A model generated the notes under the pieces. The model did not search any database, was not told the DNA's origin, and saw only the letters and a program-made list of their open reading frames with translations. The translations under genes and the position numbers were made by a program. A stretch of 5,167 nucleotides of DNA from Anaerolineae bacterium (lineage in GTDB: Bacteria > Chloroflexota > Anaerolineae > Epilineales > JAHCIE01), in contig JAHCIE010000259.1 of assembly GCA_026129385.1 (NCBI GenBank), positions 1 through 5,167 of the forward strand, written 5' to 3'. This document shows, one piece after another, positions 1 to 5,167 of this stretch. The first letter of the stretch is position 1; the number at the start of each line of letters is the position of its first letter.

Positions 1-1888
1 TACCCTCGCGGATGTTGGCGGCGTGGGCGGCGTTGCCGTTGGCGACGGCAATGAAGTAGGGCAGGATCGACGCATCGCGCAGGATGGGGAAGTAGCGCTG
101 GTGCTTGCGCATGACGGTGATGAGCACATCCTGGGGCAGCTCTAGATACTCCTTCTCGAAGGAGCCTCGGATAGCGACCGGCTGCTCGATCAGGTTCACC
201 ACCTCGTCGAGCAGGCCGGGGTCGACCGGAACCTCGCCGCCGACCTCGGCGGCCAGCCGCTGCGCCTGGTCCAGGATGAGCCGCCGTCGCTCGGCCGGGT
301 CGATGACGATGCCCGCCGTGCGTATGACCTTGAAATAGTCCTGGGCCTGGGCGATGGCGAGGGACGGCGAGCCGTGGGGCCGCAGCCCGCGCGTCACGCT
401 CCCGGCGTGCACACCGGCGTACTCGACCGGCACCACAGCCTTGCCGTGCAGGGCAACCAGCCAGCGGATGGGCCGCGAAAAGGGGATATTGCTGCGGTTC
501 CAGCGCATCGCCTTGGCGAAGGGCAGCGCGGCCAGGAGTTTAGGCGCAAGCTCTGCGATGACCTCGCCCGCCGCGCGGCCCGCCTCGGCCTTGACAACCA
601 TCGCATAGCGCTTGCCCTCGCGCTCACGCACCTGGACCTGCTCGACGGCTACACCTTGCCCCCGAGCGAAGCCGATGGCGGCCTGGGTGGGCTGGCCGTC
701 CTTGAAGGCGGCCTGGGCCGGCGGGCCGAAGACTTCAAGCTCGCGGTCGGGTTGACGAGGGGCAAGGTCATGCACGTACACGGCCAGGCGGCGCGGCGTG
801 CCCTCCACGACAATCGCGCCGTGGGCCAGCCGCGCATCATCCAGCGCCCTGGGGAAGGCCACCGCCAGCGCATCCAGTGCGGTCTGTACGTCGCTCGCGG
901 GCAGCTCCTCCGTCCCAATCTCCAGCACGAAATCCGTCGGCTCTTTCGGCAGCGGGATGGAGGCCGCGCCGGTCTCAGCGTGGTCAGTGGTCGGTCGTCC
1001 GTCGTCGAATGCCAGCCTCAGCATCGGGTAGCCCATCTCCTCGCGCTGAGCCAGATACGTCTGGGCCACCTCGCGCGAGAGCTGGCGCATCCTGCCGAAA
1101 TAGCGGGTGCGGTCCGTCACGCCCACCGCGCCCCGCGCGTCCAGGACGTTGAAGGCCTGGGACATGCGCAGCACGTAGTCGTGGGCGGGCAGCGCCAGCC
1201 CCGCCTTGAGGCAGCGCTCCGCCTCCTGGGCGTAGACATCGAACAACTGTAGCTGGGTCGCGACATCGGCCACGTCCAGGTAGTACGCAGAGTGCTCGTA
1301 CTCGCCGCGCAGGTTGACGTCGCCGGCCGAGATAGTGTCGGTCCAGCACAACTGGGCAAAGTGGCGCGCCTTCTGCAGGGCCATGGCGATGCGGTCCAGG
1401 CCGTAGGTAATCTCCACCGATACCGGGTCGAGGCGCGTGCCGCCCGCCTCCTGGAAGTAGGTGAACTGGGTAATCTCCAGCCCGTTGAGCCACACCTCCC
1501 AGCCCAGGCCCCACGCGCCGAGCGCGGGCGATTCCCAGTTATCCTCCACGAAGCGAATATCGTGCTCCACGGGATCGATGCCGATGGCGCGCAGGCTGTC
1601 CAGGTACAACTCCTGGGGGTTGCCCGGGTCGGGCTTCAGGATGACCTGATACTGGTAGTGCATCTGCATGCGGTTGGGGTTCTCGCCGTAGCGCGCATCG
1701 TCGGGGCGGATGGATGGCTCGACGTAGCCGACGCGCCACGGCTCAGGGCCGAGGACGCGCAGCGCGGTAGCCGGGTTGCCGGTGCCGGCGCCGACCTGGA
1801 CGTTGTACGGCTGCCAGATGAGAGCGCCGTGGCGCGCCCAGAACTCGTGCAGCCGCGCGATCATGTCTTGGAAGTTGAGTGCTTGCAT
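1..1888 (-). CDS. glyQS: Fused alpha-beta glycyl-tRNA synthetase (GlyQS), 3' end cut by window
   Basis: This gene encodes a class II glycyl-tRNA synthetase of the bacterial GlyQ/GlyS type, which charges tRNA-Gly with glycine in the cytoplasm. One uninterrupted frame gives 629 residues before the window edge. Residues 1-293 match the catalytic alpha subunit: WQPYNVQVGAGT near 25-36, GPEPWRVGYVEPS near 47-59, a motif 2 region with RYGENPNR at 66-73, WGLGWEVW at 126-133, and GLDRIAMAL at 163-171 as motif 3. A short linker (about 294-318) follows, then the N-terminus of the beta subunit, FVLEIGTEELP at 320-330. Further beta signatures are MRWNRSNIPFSRPIRWLVAL and VMRKHQRYFPI. About 310 of the usual 690 or so beta residues are present. 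Separate alpha and beta chains are the norm in most bacteria; fused forms are known, for example in Chlamydia. The ATG at 1886-1888 matches normal GlyQ N-termini, though its ribosome binding site is weak. The gene lies 36 bp after the DUF2283 gene and has no room for a long leader of its own, so it probably depends on read-through from recO. Confidence 0.96.
   Translation of the reverse strand, partial: MQALNFQDMIARLHEFWARHGALIWQPYNVQVGAGTGNPATALRVLGPEPWRVGYVEPSIRPDDARYGENPNRMQMHYQYQVILKPDPGNPQELYLDSLRAIGIDPVEHDIRFVEDNWESPALGAWGLGWEVWLNGLEITQFTYFQEAGGTRLDPVSVEITYGLDRIAMALQKARHFAQLCWTDTISAGDVNLRGEYEHSAYYLDVADVATQLQLFDVYAQEAERCLKAGLALPAHDYVLRMSQAFNVLDARGAVGVTDRTRYFGRMRQLSREVAQTYLAQREEMGYPMLRLAFDDGRPTTDHAETGAASIPLPKEPTDFVLEIGTEELPASDVQTALDALAVAFPRALDDARLAHGAIVVEGTPRRLAVYVHDLAPRQPDRELEVFGPPAQAAFKDGQPTQAAIGFARGQGVAVEQVQVREREGKRYAMVVKAEAGRAAGEVIAELAPKLLAALPFAKAMRWNRSNIPFSRPIRWLVALHGKAVVPVEYAGVHAGSVTRGLRPHGSPSLAIAQAQDYFKVIRTAGIVIDPAERRRLILDQAQRLAAEVGGEVPVDPGLLDEVVNLIEQPVAIRGSFEKEYLELPQDVLITVMRKHQRYFPILRDASILPYFIAVANGNAAHAANIREG
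981..1008. repeat. Degenerate 7-bp repeat inside glyQS at the alpha-beta joint
   Basis: On the plus strand four consecutive heptamers can be read: TGGTCAG, TGGTCGG, TCGTCCG and TCGTCGA. They encode residues of about 294-303 of the fused synthetase (FDDGRPTTDH on the minus strand), which is the linker immediately after the end of the alpha-like part and before the beta-like start. The unit resembles GGGTCAG and GTGTCAG in the spacer upstream of the gene. Four degenerate units are a short run, so chance is not excluded. Confidence 0.45.
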
Positions 1889-1899
1889 GGGGTACTCTG

Positions 1900-1934
1900 G
1901 GGTCAGAAGTTAGGTGTCAGGTAGCTAGGTCGGG
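1900..1934. repeat. Degenerate 7-bp tandem repeat in the DUF2283-glyQS spacer
   Basis: Five consecutive heptamers can be read on the plus strand: GGGTCAG, AAGTTAG, GTGTCAG, GTAGCTA and GGTCGGG. The most regular are units 1 and 3. The array fills most of the 36-bp gap ahead of glyQS and runs over the stop codon and last codons of the DUF2283 gene, so that protein's tail is partly repeat-derived. It has no dyad symmetry and does not look like a terminator. Confidence 0.5.
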
Positions 1935-2161
1935 GTATGAGCTGGACGACTCACGGTCATATGGGCCAGGGGCAGCGATGCGACTTCCAGCCGAGACAAA
2001 TCGATACGCTTGCCGGCATCTTCAATCTCGATACCCAGTACCTGATTTGAGGCATCGAAGTCGAGCACCACACCCGGCGCGACCTCCTCAGATTCGGTGC
2101 TCACTCCATCGGCGAGCTTGATGTAGAGCATGTCACTGTCAACGTTATACTGTACGATCAC
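1925..2161 (-). CDS. DUF2283 family small protein
   Basis: This gene encodes a 78-residue protein of the DUF2283 family, a family of small proteins with no established biochemical function. The family pattern is clear: a strand with DMLYIKLADG at 10-19, an acidic EEVAPGVVLDFD stretch at 25-36, and VLGIEIEDAGKRI at 41-53. The C-terminal tail (about 63-78) falls outside the conserved part and overlaps the start of a 7-bp repeat region. The start is GTG at 2159-2161. It is supported by GGAG at 2170-2173 with an 8-nt spacer and by the family N-terminus. The gene follows the small upstream gene by 15 bp, so the two are almost certainly co-transcribed and perhaps translationally linked. DUF2283 proteins often sit beside small DUF4258-like partners, an arrangement that resembles toxin-antitoxin modules; an antitoxin role is only an inference. 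Confidence 0.85.
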   Translation of the reverse strand: MIVQYNVDSDMLYIKLADGVSTESEEVAPGVVLDFDASNQVLGIEIEDAGKRIDLSRLEVASLPLAHMTVSRPAHTPT

Positions 2162-2169
2162 TGGGTCAA

Positions 2170-2173
2170 CTCC
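2170..2173 (-). promoter_or_regulatory. Ribosome binding site of the DUF2283 gene
   Basis: GGAG is read on the minus strand, 8 nt before the GTG at 2161. It supports GTG rather than the next in-frame ATG (codon 11) as the start. It lies in the 15-bp gap after the preceding gene's stop codon. Confidence 0.6.
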
Positions 2174-2176
2174 GTT

Positions 2177-2413
2177 CTACCCGCTTGGCCTGAACCCACG
2201 ATCTGGAAAGGCATTATGTACCGTCTCGCCGTCCGGCTCGGTCACAACTCGCAGATACTTACCGAGTTCCGGTATGAACCCCCAGCGACAGATACGCCCA
2301 TTGGGCTGAACGACAATGCTGACAGGGCTGAGTAGAACAGCCTCAATCCACTCCATCCGAAGATACGGGCGGCGAGCGAGGACGCTACTGTCAAAGTACG
2401 CCGTAGTCTTCAT
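2177..2413 (-). CDS. Small DUF4258-like protein, partner of DUF2283
   Basis: This gene encodes a 78-residue protein that starts MKTTAYFD. It has RRPYLRMEWIEAVL at 14-27, a VVQPNGRICRWGFIPELGKYLRVVT core at 34-58, and a DGETVHNAFPDRGF end at 61-74. This pattern resembles the small DUF4258-like proteins commonly found directly upstream of DUF2283 genes. The family has been likened to RelE/BrnT-fold toxins, but I cannot show that from sequence alone. The helix followed by several strands ending in a conserved HNAF motif is at least compatible. I chose the ATG at 2411-2413 because it begins the conserved part. A GTG at 2434 is in frame but would place the start 3 bp from the recO stop, with no usable spacer to a binding site. 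The ATG itself lacks a strong ribosome binding site. The gap to recO is 24 bp. A toxin role remains a hypothesis. Confidence 0.75.
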   Translation of the reverse strand: MKTTAYFDSSVLARRPYLRMEWIEAVLLSPVSIVVQPNGRICRWGFIPELGKYLRVVTEPDGETVHNAFPDRGFRPSG

Positions 2414-2437
2414 GGACAATACATGCGCCCGCACTTC

Positions 2438-3256
2438 CTAGCTAGAGCTTCTCACGCGAACTGGTTCGCCGAGGGCCTGCCGGCGGACCAGTTCCAAGAA
2501 CTCCGGTGACTTCAACTGCCGCTCCAGGACGTGCGTCAGATAGCGCAGCAGCAACCGCTCCAGGTCCTGATGAATCTCCTGGCTAAGCGCCAACTGCCGC
2601 ACTTCCGGGTAGTCGCGCGTCTGCACAAAGCGCAGCACCTTCAGCGTCGTCAGTGGCAGCGACATGGCATCGCGCTCCGTCAGGCGACAGGCCGGGCACA
2701 GAACGCCACCCGCCGACGCCGAGAAGAACTGGTCGCGCGCCTCCAGCGGCGTCTTGCAGTGGGCGCACACGAACAACTCCGGCTGATAGCCCACCAGGCC
2801 CAACAGTCGCAACTCAAAGAAGCGACCCAACAGTGGCAGGCGCGCATCGCTCGCCTCGCCCACCAACTCCTCCAGCGCCTCGCGCAGTAGAACGTACACG
2901 TCCTGGTGAGTGTCGTTCTCTTCCAGAAACTTATCTGCCAGCTCGGCGAAGTAGCTGGCATACGTGAAGCGCAACAAATCGTCGTGGAGGGCACGGAAGA
3001 GGTTGATCGCCTGGGCCTGGGTGATGACATCCATCGAGCGCCCCTTCGCCAGCAGCATCTCGCTCTGGCTGAACAGCTCGATGTGGCCCGCCTTCCGGCT
3101 GGACGTACGGCGCACGCCCTTGGCCACCACCCGCAGCTTGCCGTGCGTAGGCGTCAGAACAGTGAGGACGCGGTCCGCCTCACCAAAATCCTGACGCTTG
3201 AGAACAATAGCGTCTGTCCTGTACAGTCGCTCGCGTGTCGTTCGCACAATATCCAT
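2438..3256 (-). CDS. recO: DNA repair protein RecO
   Basis: RecO acts in the RecFOR pathway. It binds single-stranded DNA, anneals strands, and with RecR loads RecA onto SSB-coated gaps in the cytoplasm. The 272-residue product has the normal family length. Its N-terminal OB-fold carries the signature RLYRTDAIVLKRQDFGEADR (10-29), followed by LTVLTPTHGKLRVVAKGVRR (31-50). A helical C-terminal domain holds a four-cysteine zinc site, CAHC (164-167) and CPAC (187-190), as in many RecO proteins. I chose the ATG at 3254-3256. It gives the usual RecO N-terminus, and a strong promoter overlaps the 23 extra codons that the upstream GTG at 3325 would add. The ribosome binding site is weak (GTGGA right before the ATG), and the predicted leader is only about 19 nt. 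The gene is first in a co-directional run with the small pair and glyQS. Confidence 0.95.
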   Translation of the reverse strand: MDIVRTTRERLYRTDAIVLKRQDFGEADRVLTVLTPTHGKLRVVAKGVRRTSSRKAGHIELFSQSEMLLAKGRSMDVITQAQAINLFRALHDDLLRFTYASYFAELADKFLEENDTHQDVYVLLREALEELVGEASDARLPLLGRFFELRLLGLVGYQPELFVCAHCKTPLEARDQFFSASAGGVLCPACRLTERDAMSLPLTTLKVLRFVQTRDYPEVRQLALSQEIHQDLERLLLRYLTHVLERQLKSPEFLELVRRQALGEPVRVRSSS

Positions 3257-3281
3257 TCCACGTTTAGGCCAAATCTTCGCA

Positions 3282-3310
3282 ATTATACTCCCACGCGCCA
3301 CCCCCGGCAA
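3282..3310 (-). promoter_or_regulatory. Sigma-70-type promoter for recO and downstream genes
   Basis: Read on the minus strand, TTGCCG (3305-3310) and a perfect TATAAT (3282-3287) are separated by exactly 17 bp. The -35 box matches the consensus at four of six positions. Transcription would begin near 3275, about 19 nt before the recO ATG. I see no comparable promoter in the short gaps before the three downstream genes, so this site may drive the whole minus-strand run. Confidence 0.6.
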
Positions 3311-3356
3311 GCCGCACGCGGCCACCGTCCGGGGTAATAATGCGTCGCCCTTGCCT

Positions 3357-3377
3357 GTCTTAGTTACTACTGACTCT
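3357..3377. repeat. Faint trace of 7-bp repeat in the divergent spacer
   Basis: Read on the minus strand, GAGTCAG at about 3370-3376 is one mismatch from GGGTCAG, the first unit of the repeat at 1900-1934. It is followed by TAGTAAC and TAAGACA in the same 7-bp spacing. Only the first unit matches well, so this is a weak call that rests mostly on the resemblance to the clearer copies. Confidence 0.2.
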
Positions 3378-3402
3378 GGCCGCCCCCCTCTGGCGTCGCG
3401 CG

Positions 3403-3407
3403 AAGGA
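3403..3407 (+). promoter_or_regulatory. Ribosome binding site of the PIG-L gene
   Basis: AAGGA stands 7 nt before the ATG at 3415. It fixes the start of the deacetylase gene and is the clearest binding site in the window. Confidence 0.7.
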
Positions 3408-3414
3408 CTCTACT

Positions 3415-4254
3415 ATGACCCAGCGTTCCTTGCTTGCCCTGTTCGCCCATCCCGACGACGAAGCCTTTGGCATGGGCGGCGCGCTGGCGCGCTACTCCGC
3501 CGAGGGCGCGCACGTCACCCTCGTGTGCGCCACGCGCGGCGAGGTGGGCGAAATCTCCGACCCCACCCTGGCGACGCCCGAAACCCTGGGTGAGGTCCGC
3601 GAGGCCGAACTGCGCTGCGCCGCCGCTGCCCTCGGCATCCACGAGCTGATCTTCCTCGACCACCGCGACTCGGGCATGGCCGGGACGCCGCCCAATGAGC
3701 ACCCCGACGCCTTCGCCCAGCAACCCGCCGAGGTCGTCGTGCCCACGCTGGTAGGTATCCTGCGCCGCCTGCGGCCCCAGGTCGTCATCACCTTCGACCC
3801 CACCGGCGGCTACGGCCACCCCGACCACATCGCCATCCACACCCACACCGTCGAGGCCTTCCACGCAGCGGGCGACGCGCTGCGCTACCCGGCGCAGGGC
3901 GTCGCCTGGCAGCCGCAACGTCTGCTATACTCAGTCATCCCGCGCTCGGTCATCCGCGCCTGGCGCGACGAGATGGCCGCGCGAGGCGAGGACACCAGCA
4001 GCTTCGACAGCCCCGAAGGCCAGGCCATGGGCTGGCCCGACGAGGACGTGCAGCTGTACCTCGACGTGACCGCCTACATCCCTGCCAAATGGGCCGCGCT
4101 CACCTGCCACCGCACCCAGTTCGGCGACGACCACAGCTTCGCCACCCTGCCCGACGAGGAGCAACAGCGCGGCCTCGGTCGCGAAGCCTTTGTGCAAGCC
4201 TGGCCCACGCTGGAATCTGGCGGCCGCCTGATCGACCTGTTTCCACAACCTTAG
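3415..4254 (+). CDS. PIG-L/LmbE-family zinc-dependent deacetylase
   Basis: This gene encodes a 279-residue protein of the PIG-L (LmbE) family. These metal-dependent hydrolases remove N-acetyl groups from amino sugars, their glycosides or related conjugates. The first strand leads into AHPDDE at 11-16. By analogy with MshB, His12 and Asp15 would bind zinc and Asp14 would be the general base. The second motif, GGYGHPDH at 131-138, supplies the third zinc ligand, His138, and the nearby His135. Both motifs are intact, so the enzyme should be active. The LDHRDSGM segment (81-88) and a C-terminal part with CHRTQFGDDHSF (231-242) recall the MshB/Mca branch of thiol-cofactor enzymes, but the substrate cannot be settled here. 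No signal peptide is present, so it should be cytoplasmic. It is transcribed divergently from recO, and a transporter permease gene follows after 24 bp in the same direction, which could indicate a sugar-related role. Confidence 0.92.
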   Translation: MTQRSLLALFAHPDDEAFGMGGALARYSAEGAHVTLVCATRGEVGEISDPTLATPETLGEVREAELRCAAAALGIHELIFLDHRDSGMAGTPPNEHPDAFAQQPAEVVVPTLVGILRRLRPQVVITFDPTGGYGHPDHIAIHTHTVEAFHAAGDALRYPAQGVAWQPQRLLYSVIPRSVIRAWRDEMAARGEDTSSFDSPEGQAMGWPDEDVQLYLDVTAYIPAKWAALTCHRTQFGDDHSFATLPDEEQQRGLGREAFVQAWPTLESGGRLIDLFPQP

Positions 4255-4278
4255 CCGGCTGGCTGACGAGTTACCCCT

Positions 4279-5167
4279 ATGGCTGCCCGCGCCTCCCTGT
4301 CAGCCTCGACGGCCCGCCGGTCTCCGCTGCGCCGCTACCACCTGGGAGTACTCCTCCTCCTGGCCCCCTACCTGGTTGGGCTACTCATCCTCATCTTAGG
4401 CCCCATGGCGGCCTCCTTCGTCCTCAGCCTGACCCGCTTCGACATGCTGCGCCCGTCCCAGTGGATTGGCGTGGAGAACTTCCGTACCCTGGTCACCGAT
4501 CCCCTCTTCTGGCGCGCCCTGGGCAACTCCCTGTGGTTCACCTTCTTTGGCGTCCTGACGCGGCTGGCGGCCGCCCTGGCCCTGGCCCTCCTGTTCAATC
4601 GCACTCGCCGTGGCACAGCCCTTACCCGCGCCAGCATCTATCTGCCGACCCTCGTACCCGACATCGCCTACGCCCTGGTCTGGCTGCTCCTGCTCAACCC
4701 CGGCTTCGGGCCTCTCAACCTGTTCCTGGGCGCGCTGGGCCTGCCCACCGCGGCCTGGCTGACCACCCCCCTCGGCGCGCGGGCCGCCGTAGTGATCATG
4801 TGGTCGTTCCAGATCGGCGAGGGCTTCCTGCTCCTGCTCGCCGCCCGCCAGACCATCGCGCCCGACCTGCTCGAGTCGGCCACCCTCGACGGCGCGGGCG
4901 CGTGGGCGACCTTGCGGCGCATCATTCTCCCGCTGATGGCGCCTGCCCTCCTCCTCCTGGCCGTCCGCGACACCGCCCTCAGTTTCCAGGCGTCCTTCGT
5001 CCCCGGCCAGATCACCACCGAGACCGGCCCCTACTACGCGACGTATTTCCTGCCCCAGTTCATCTTTGACCAGTCCATTGGCCTCTTCCGCTACGGCTAC
5101 GCCTCAGCGGCCACCGTCGTCATGTATGTGGTAGCCGCCGTGCTGATCGTCATTCAGTTCAGCCTGG
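4279..5167 (+). CDS. Carbohydrate ABC transporter permease, MalF/UgpA type, 3' end cut
   Basis: This gene encodes an inner-membrane subunit of a binding-protein-dependent ABC importer, probably for sugars or glycerol-phosphate-like substrates. The 296 residues visible before the window edge begin with a short basic N-terminus. Hydrophobic segments follow near 22-42, 84-106, 116-140, 167-190, 215-230 and 274-296, fitting the usual six-helix layout, so only a few residues should be missing. The EAA loop that contacts the ATPase is clear at 199-218: ESATLDGAGAW then RRIILP, with the conserved Gly205 and the closing LP. The periplasmic part after helix 1 has the typical WIGVENFRTLVTDPLFWRALGNS pattern, split here as WIGVENF (62-68) and FWRALGNS (77-84). 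The ATG at 4279 lies 24 bp after the deacetylase stop, with only a weak binding site (GACGAG). A second permease and a solute-binding protein would be expected nearby, beyond the window. Confidence 0.93.
   Translation, partial: MAARASLSASTARRSPLRRYHLGVLLLLAPYLVGLLILILGPMAASFVLSLTRFDMLRPSQWIGVENFRTLVTDPLFWRALGNSLWFTFFGVLTRLAAALALALLFNRTRRGTALTRASIYLPTLVPDIAYALVWLLLLNPGFGPLNLFLGALGLPTAAWLTTPLGARAAVVIMWSFQIGEGFLLLLAARQTIAPDLLESATLDGAGAWATLRRIILPLMAPALLLLAVRDTALSFQASFVPGQITTETGPYYATYFLPQFIFDQSIGLFRYGYASAATVVMYVVAAVLIVIQFSL

Noticed and set aside
374..1252. A 292-residue plus-strand open frame opposite glyQS.
   Set aside because: It is antisense to clearly conserved synthetase sequence, shows no recognisable family pattern, and is expected by chance in GC-rich coding DNA where opposite frames lack stops.
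984..1514. A 176-residue minus-strand frame inside glyQS in a different phase.
   Set aside because: The same bases in the adjacent phase give the conserved GlyQ motifs WGLGWEVW and ITQFTYFQ; this frame is a shifted shadow.
1292..1924. A 210-residue plus-strand open frame opposite the start of glyQS.
   Set aside because: It is fully antisense to the most conserved part of GlyQ and has no binding site or family resemblance.
3254..3325. An upstream GTG start for recO adding 23 residues.
   Set aside because: The extension is not RecO-like, and a strong TATAAT promoter lies within it. The ATG at 3256 gives the normal family length.
3336..3341. AATAAT as a possible -10 box for the PIG-L gene.
   Set aside because: It is one mismatch from consensus, but no reasonable -35 box lies 16-18 bp upstream, so a promoter call is not supported.
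4253..4260. AGCCGGCT palindrome right after the PIG-L stop as a terminator.
   Set aside because: It is only 8 bp with no loop and no T-run, and the next gene starts 19 bp later, so it is most likely chance in GC-rich DNA.
4089..5069. A 326-residue plus-strand frame overlapping the deacetylase end and the permease.
   Set aside because: It is proline-, arginine- and histidine-rich, a typical out-of-phase reading. The in-phase frames carry the PIG-L C-terminus and the EAA loop.

Overview
The window is GC-rich (well over 60% by eye) and gene-dense, and reads as a bacterial chromosome segment. It holds six protein-coding genes on two divergent arms and no RNA gene, insertion sequence or CRISPR array that I can see. 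Three things suggest a Chloroflexota (Anaerolineae-like) bacterium: a single-chain GlyQ-GlyS glycyl-tRNA synthetase, degenerate 7-bp repeats in the spacers, and small DUF2283-type gene pairs. This assignment is an inference from style and gene content, not a proof.

Left arm, minus strand, transcribed from about 3275 down past base 1: recO (3256-2438), a small gene resembling the DUF4258-type partners of DUF2283 proteins (2413-2177), a DUF2283 gene (2161-1925), and a fused glyQS gene (1888 to beyond base 1, so truncated by the window edge). The four genes are co-directional with gaps of 24, 15 and 36 bp, so they probably form one transcription unit. A good sigma-70-type promoter (TTGCCG, 17 bp, TATAAT) lies just ahead of recO. 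RecO next to GlyQ/GlyS is a familiar neighbourhood in Gram-positive bacteria. Here a small, possibly toxin-antitoxin-like pair sits between them.

Right arm, plus strand: a PIG-L/LmbE-family zinc deacetylase (3415-4254) with a good ribosome binding site. After 24 bp comes a MalF/UgpA-type sugar ABC transporter permease (4279 to beyond the window end, nearly complete). These two could be co-transcribed, possibly as part of a carbohydrate uptake and processing locus that continues to the right.

The structure not explained by genes is a degenerate 7-bp periodic repeat (roughly KGGTCRG). It occurs in the spacer before glyQS (1900-1934) and again inside glyQS exactly at the joint between the alpha and beta parts (981-1008). 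A fainter trace lies in the divergent spacer (3357-3377). The copy at the joint raises the possibility that the fusion arose when a repeat-bearing glyQ-glyS spacer was read through and became a protein linker. I see no strong evidence of a wholly new defence or mobile system. The most promising candidates for follow-up are the small gene pair and the repeat-encoded linker.
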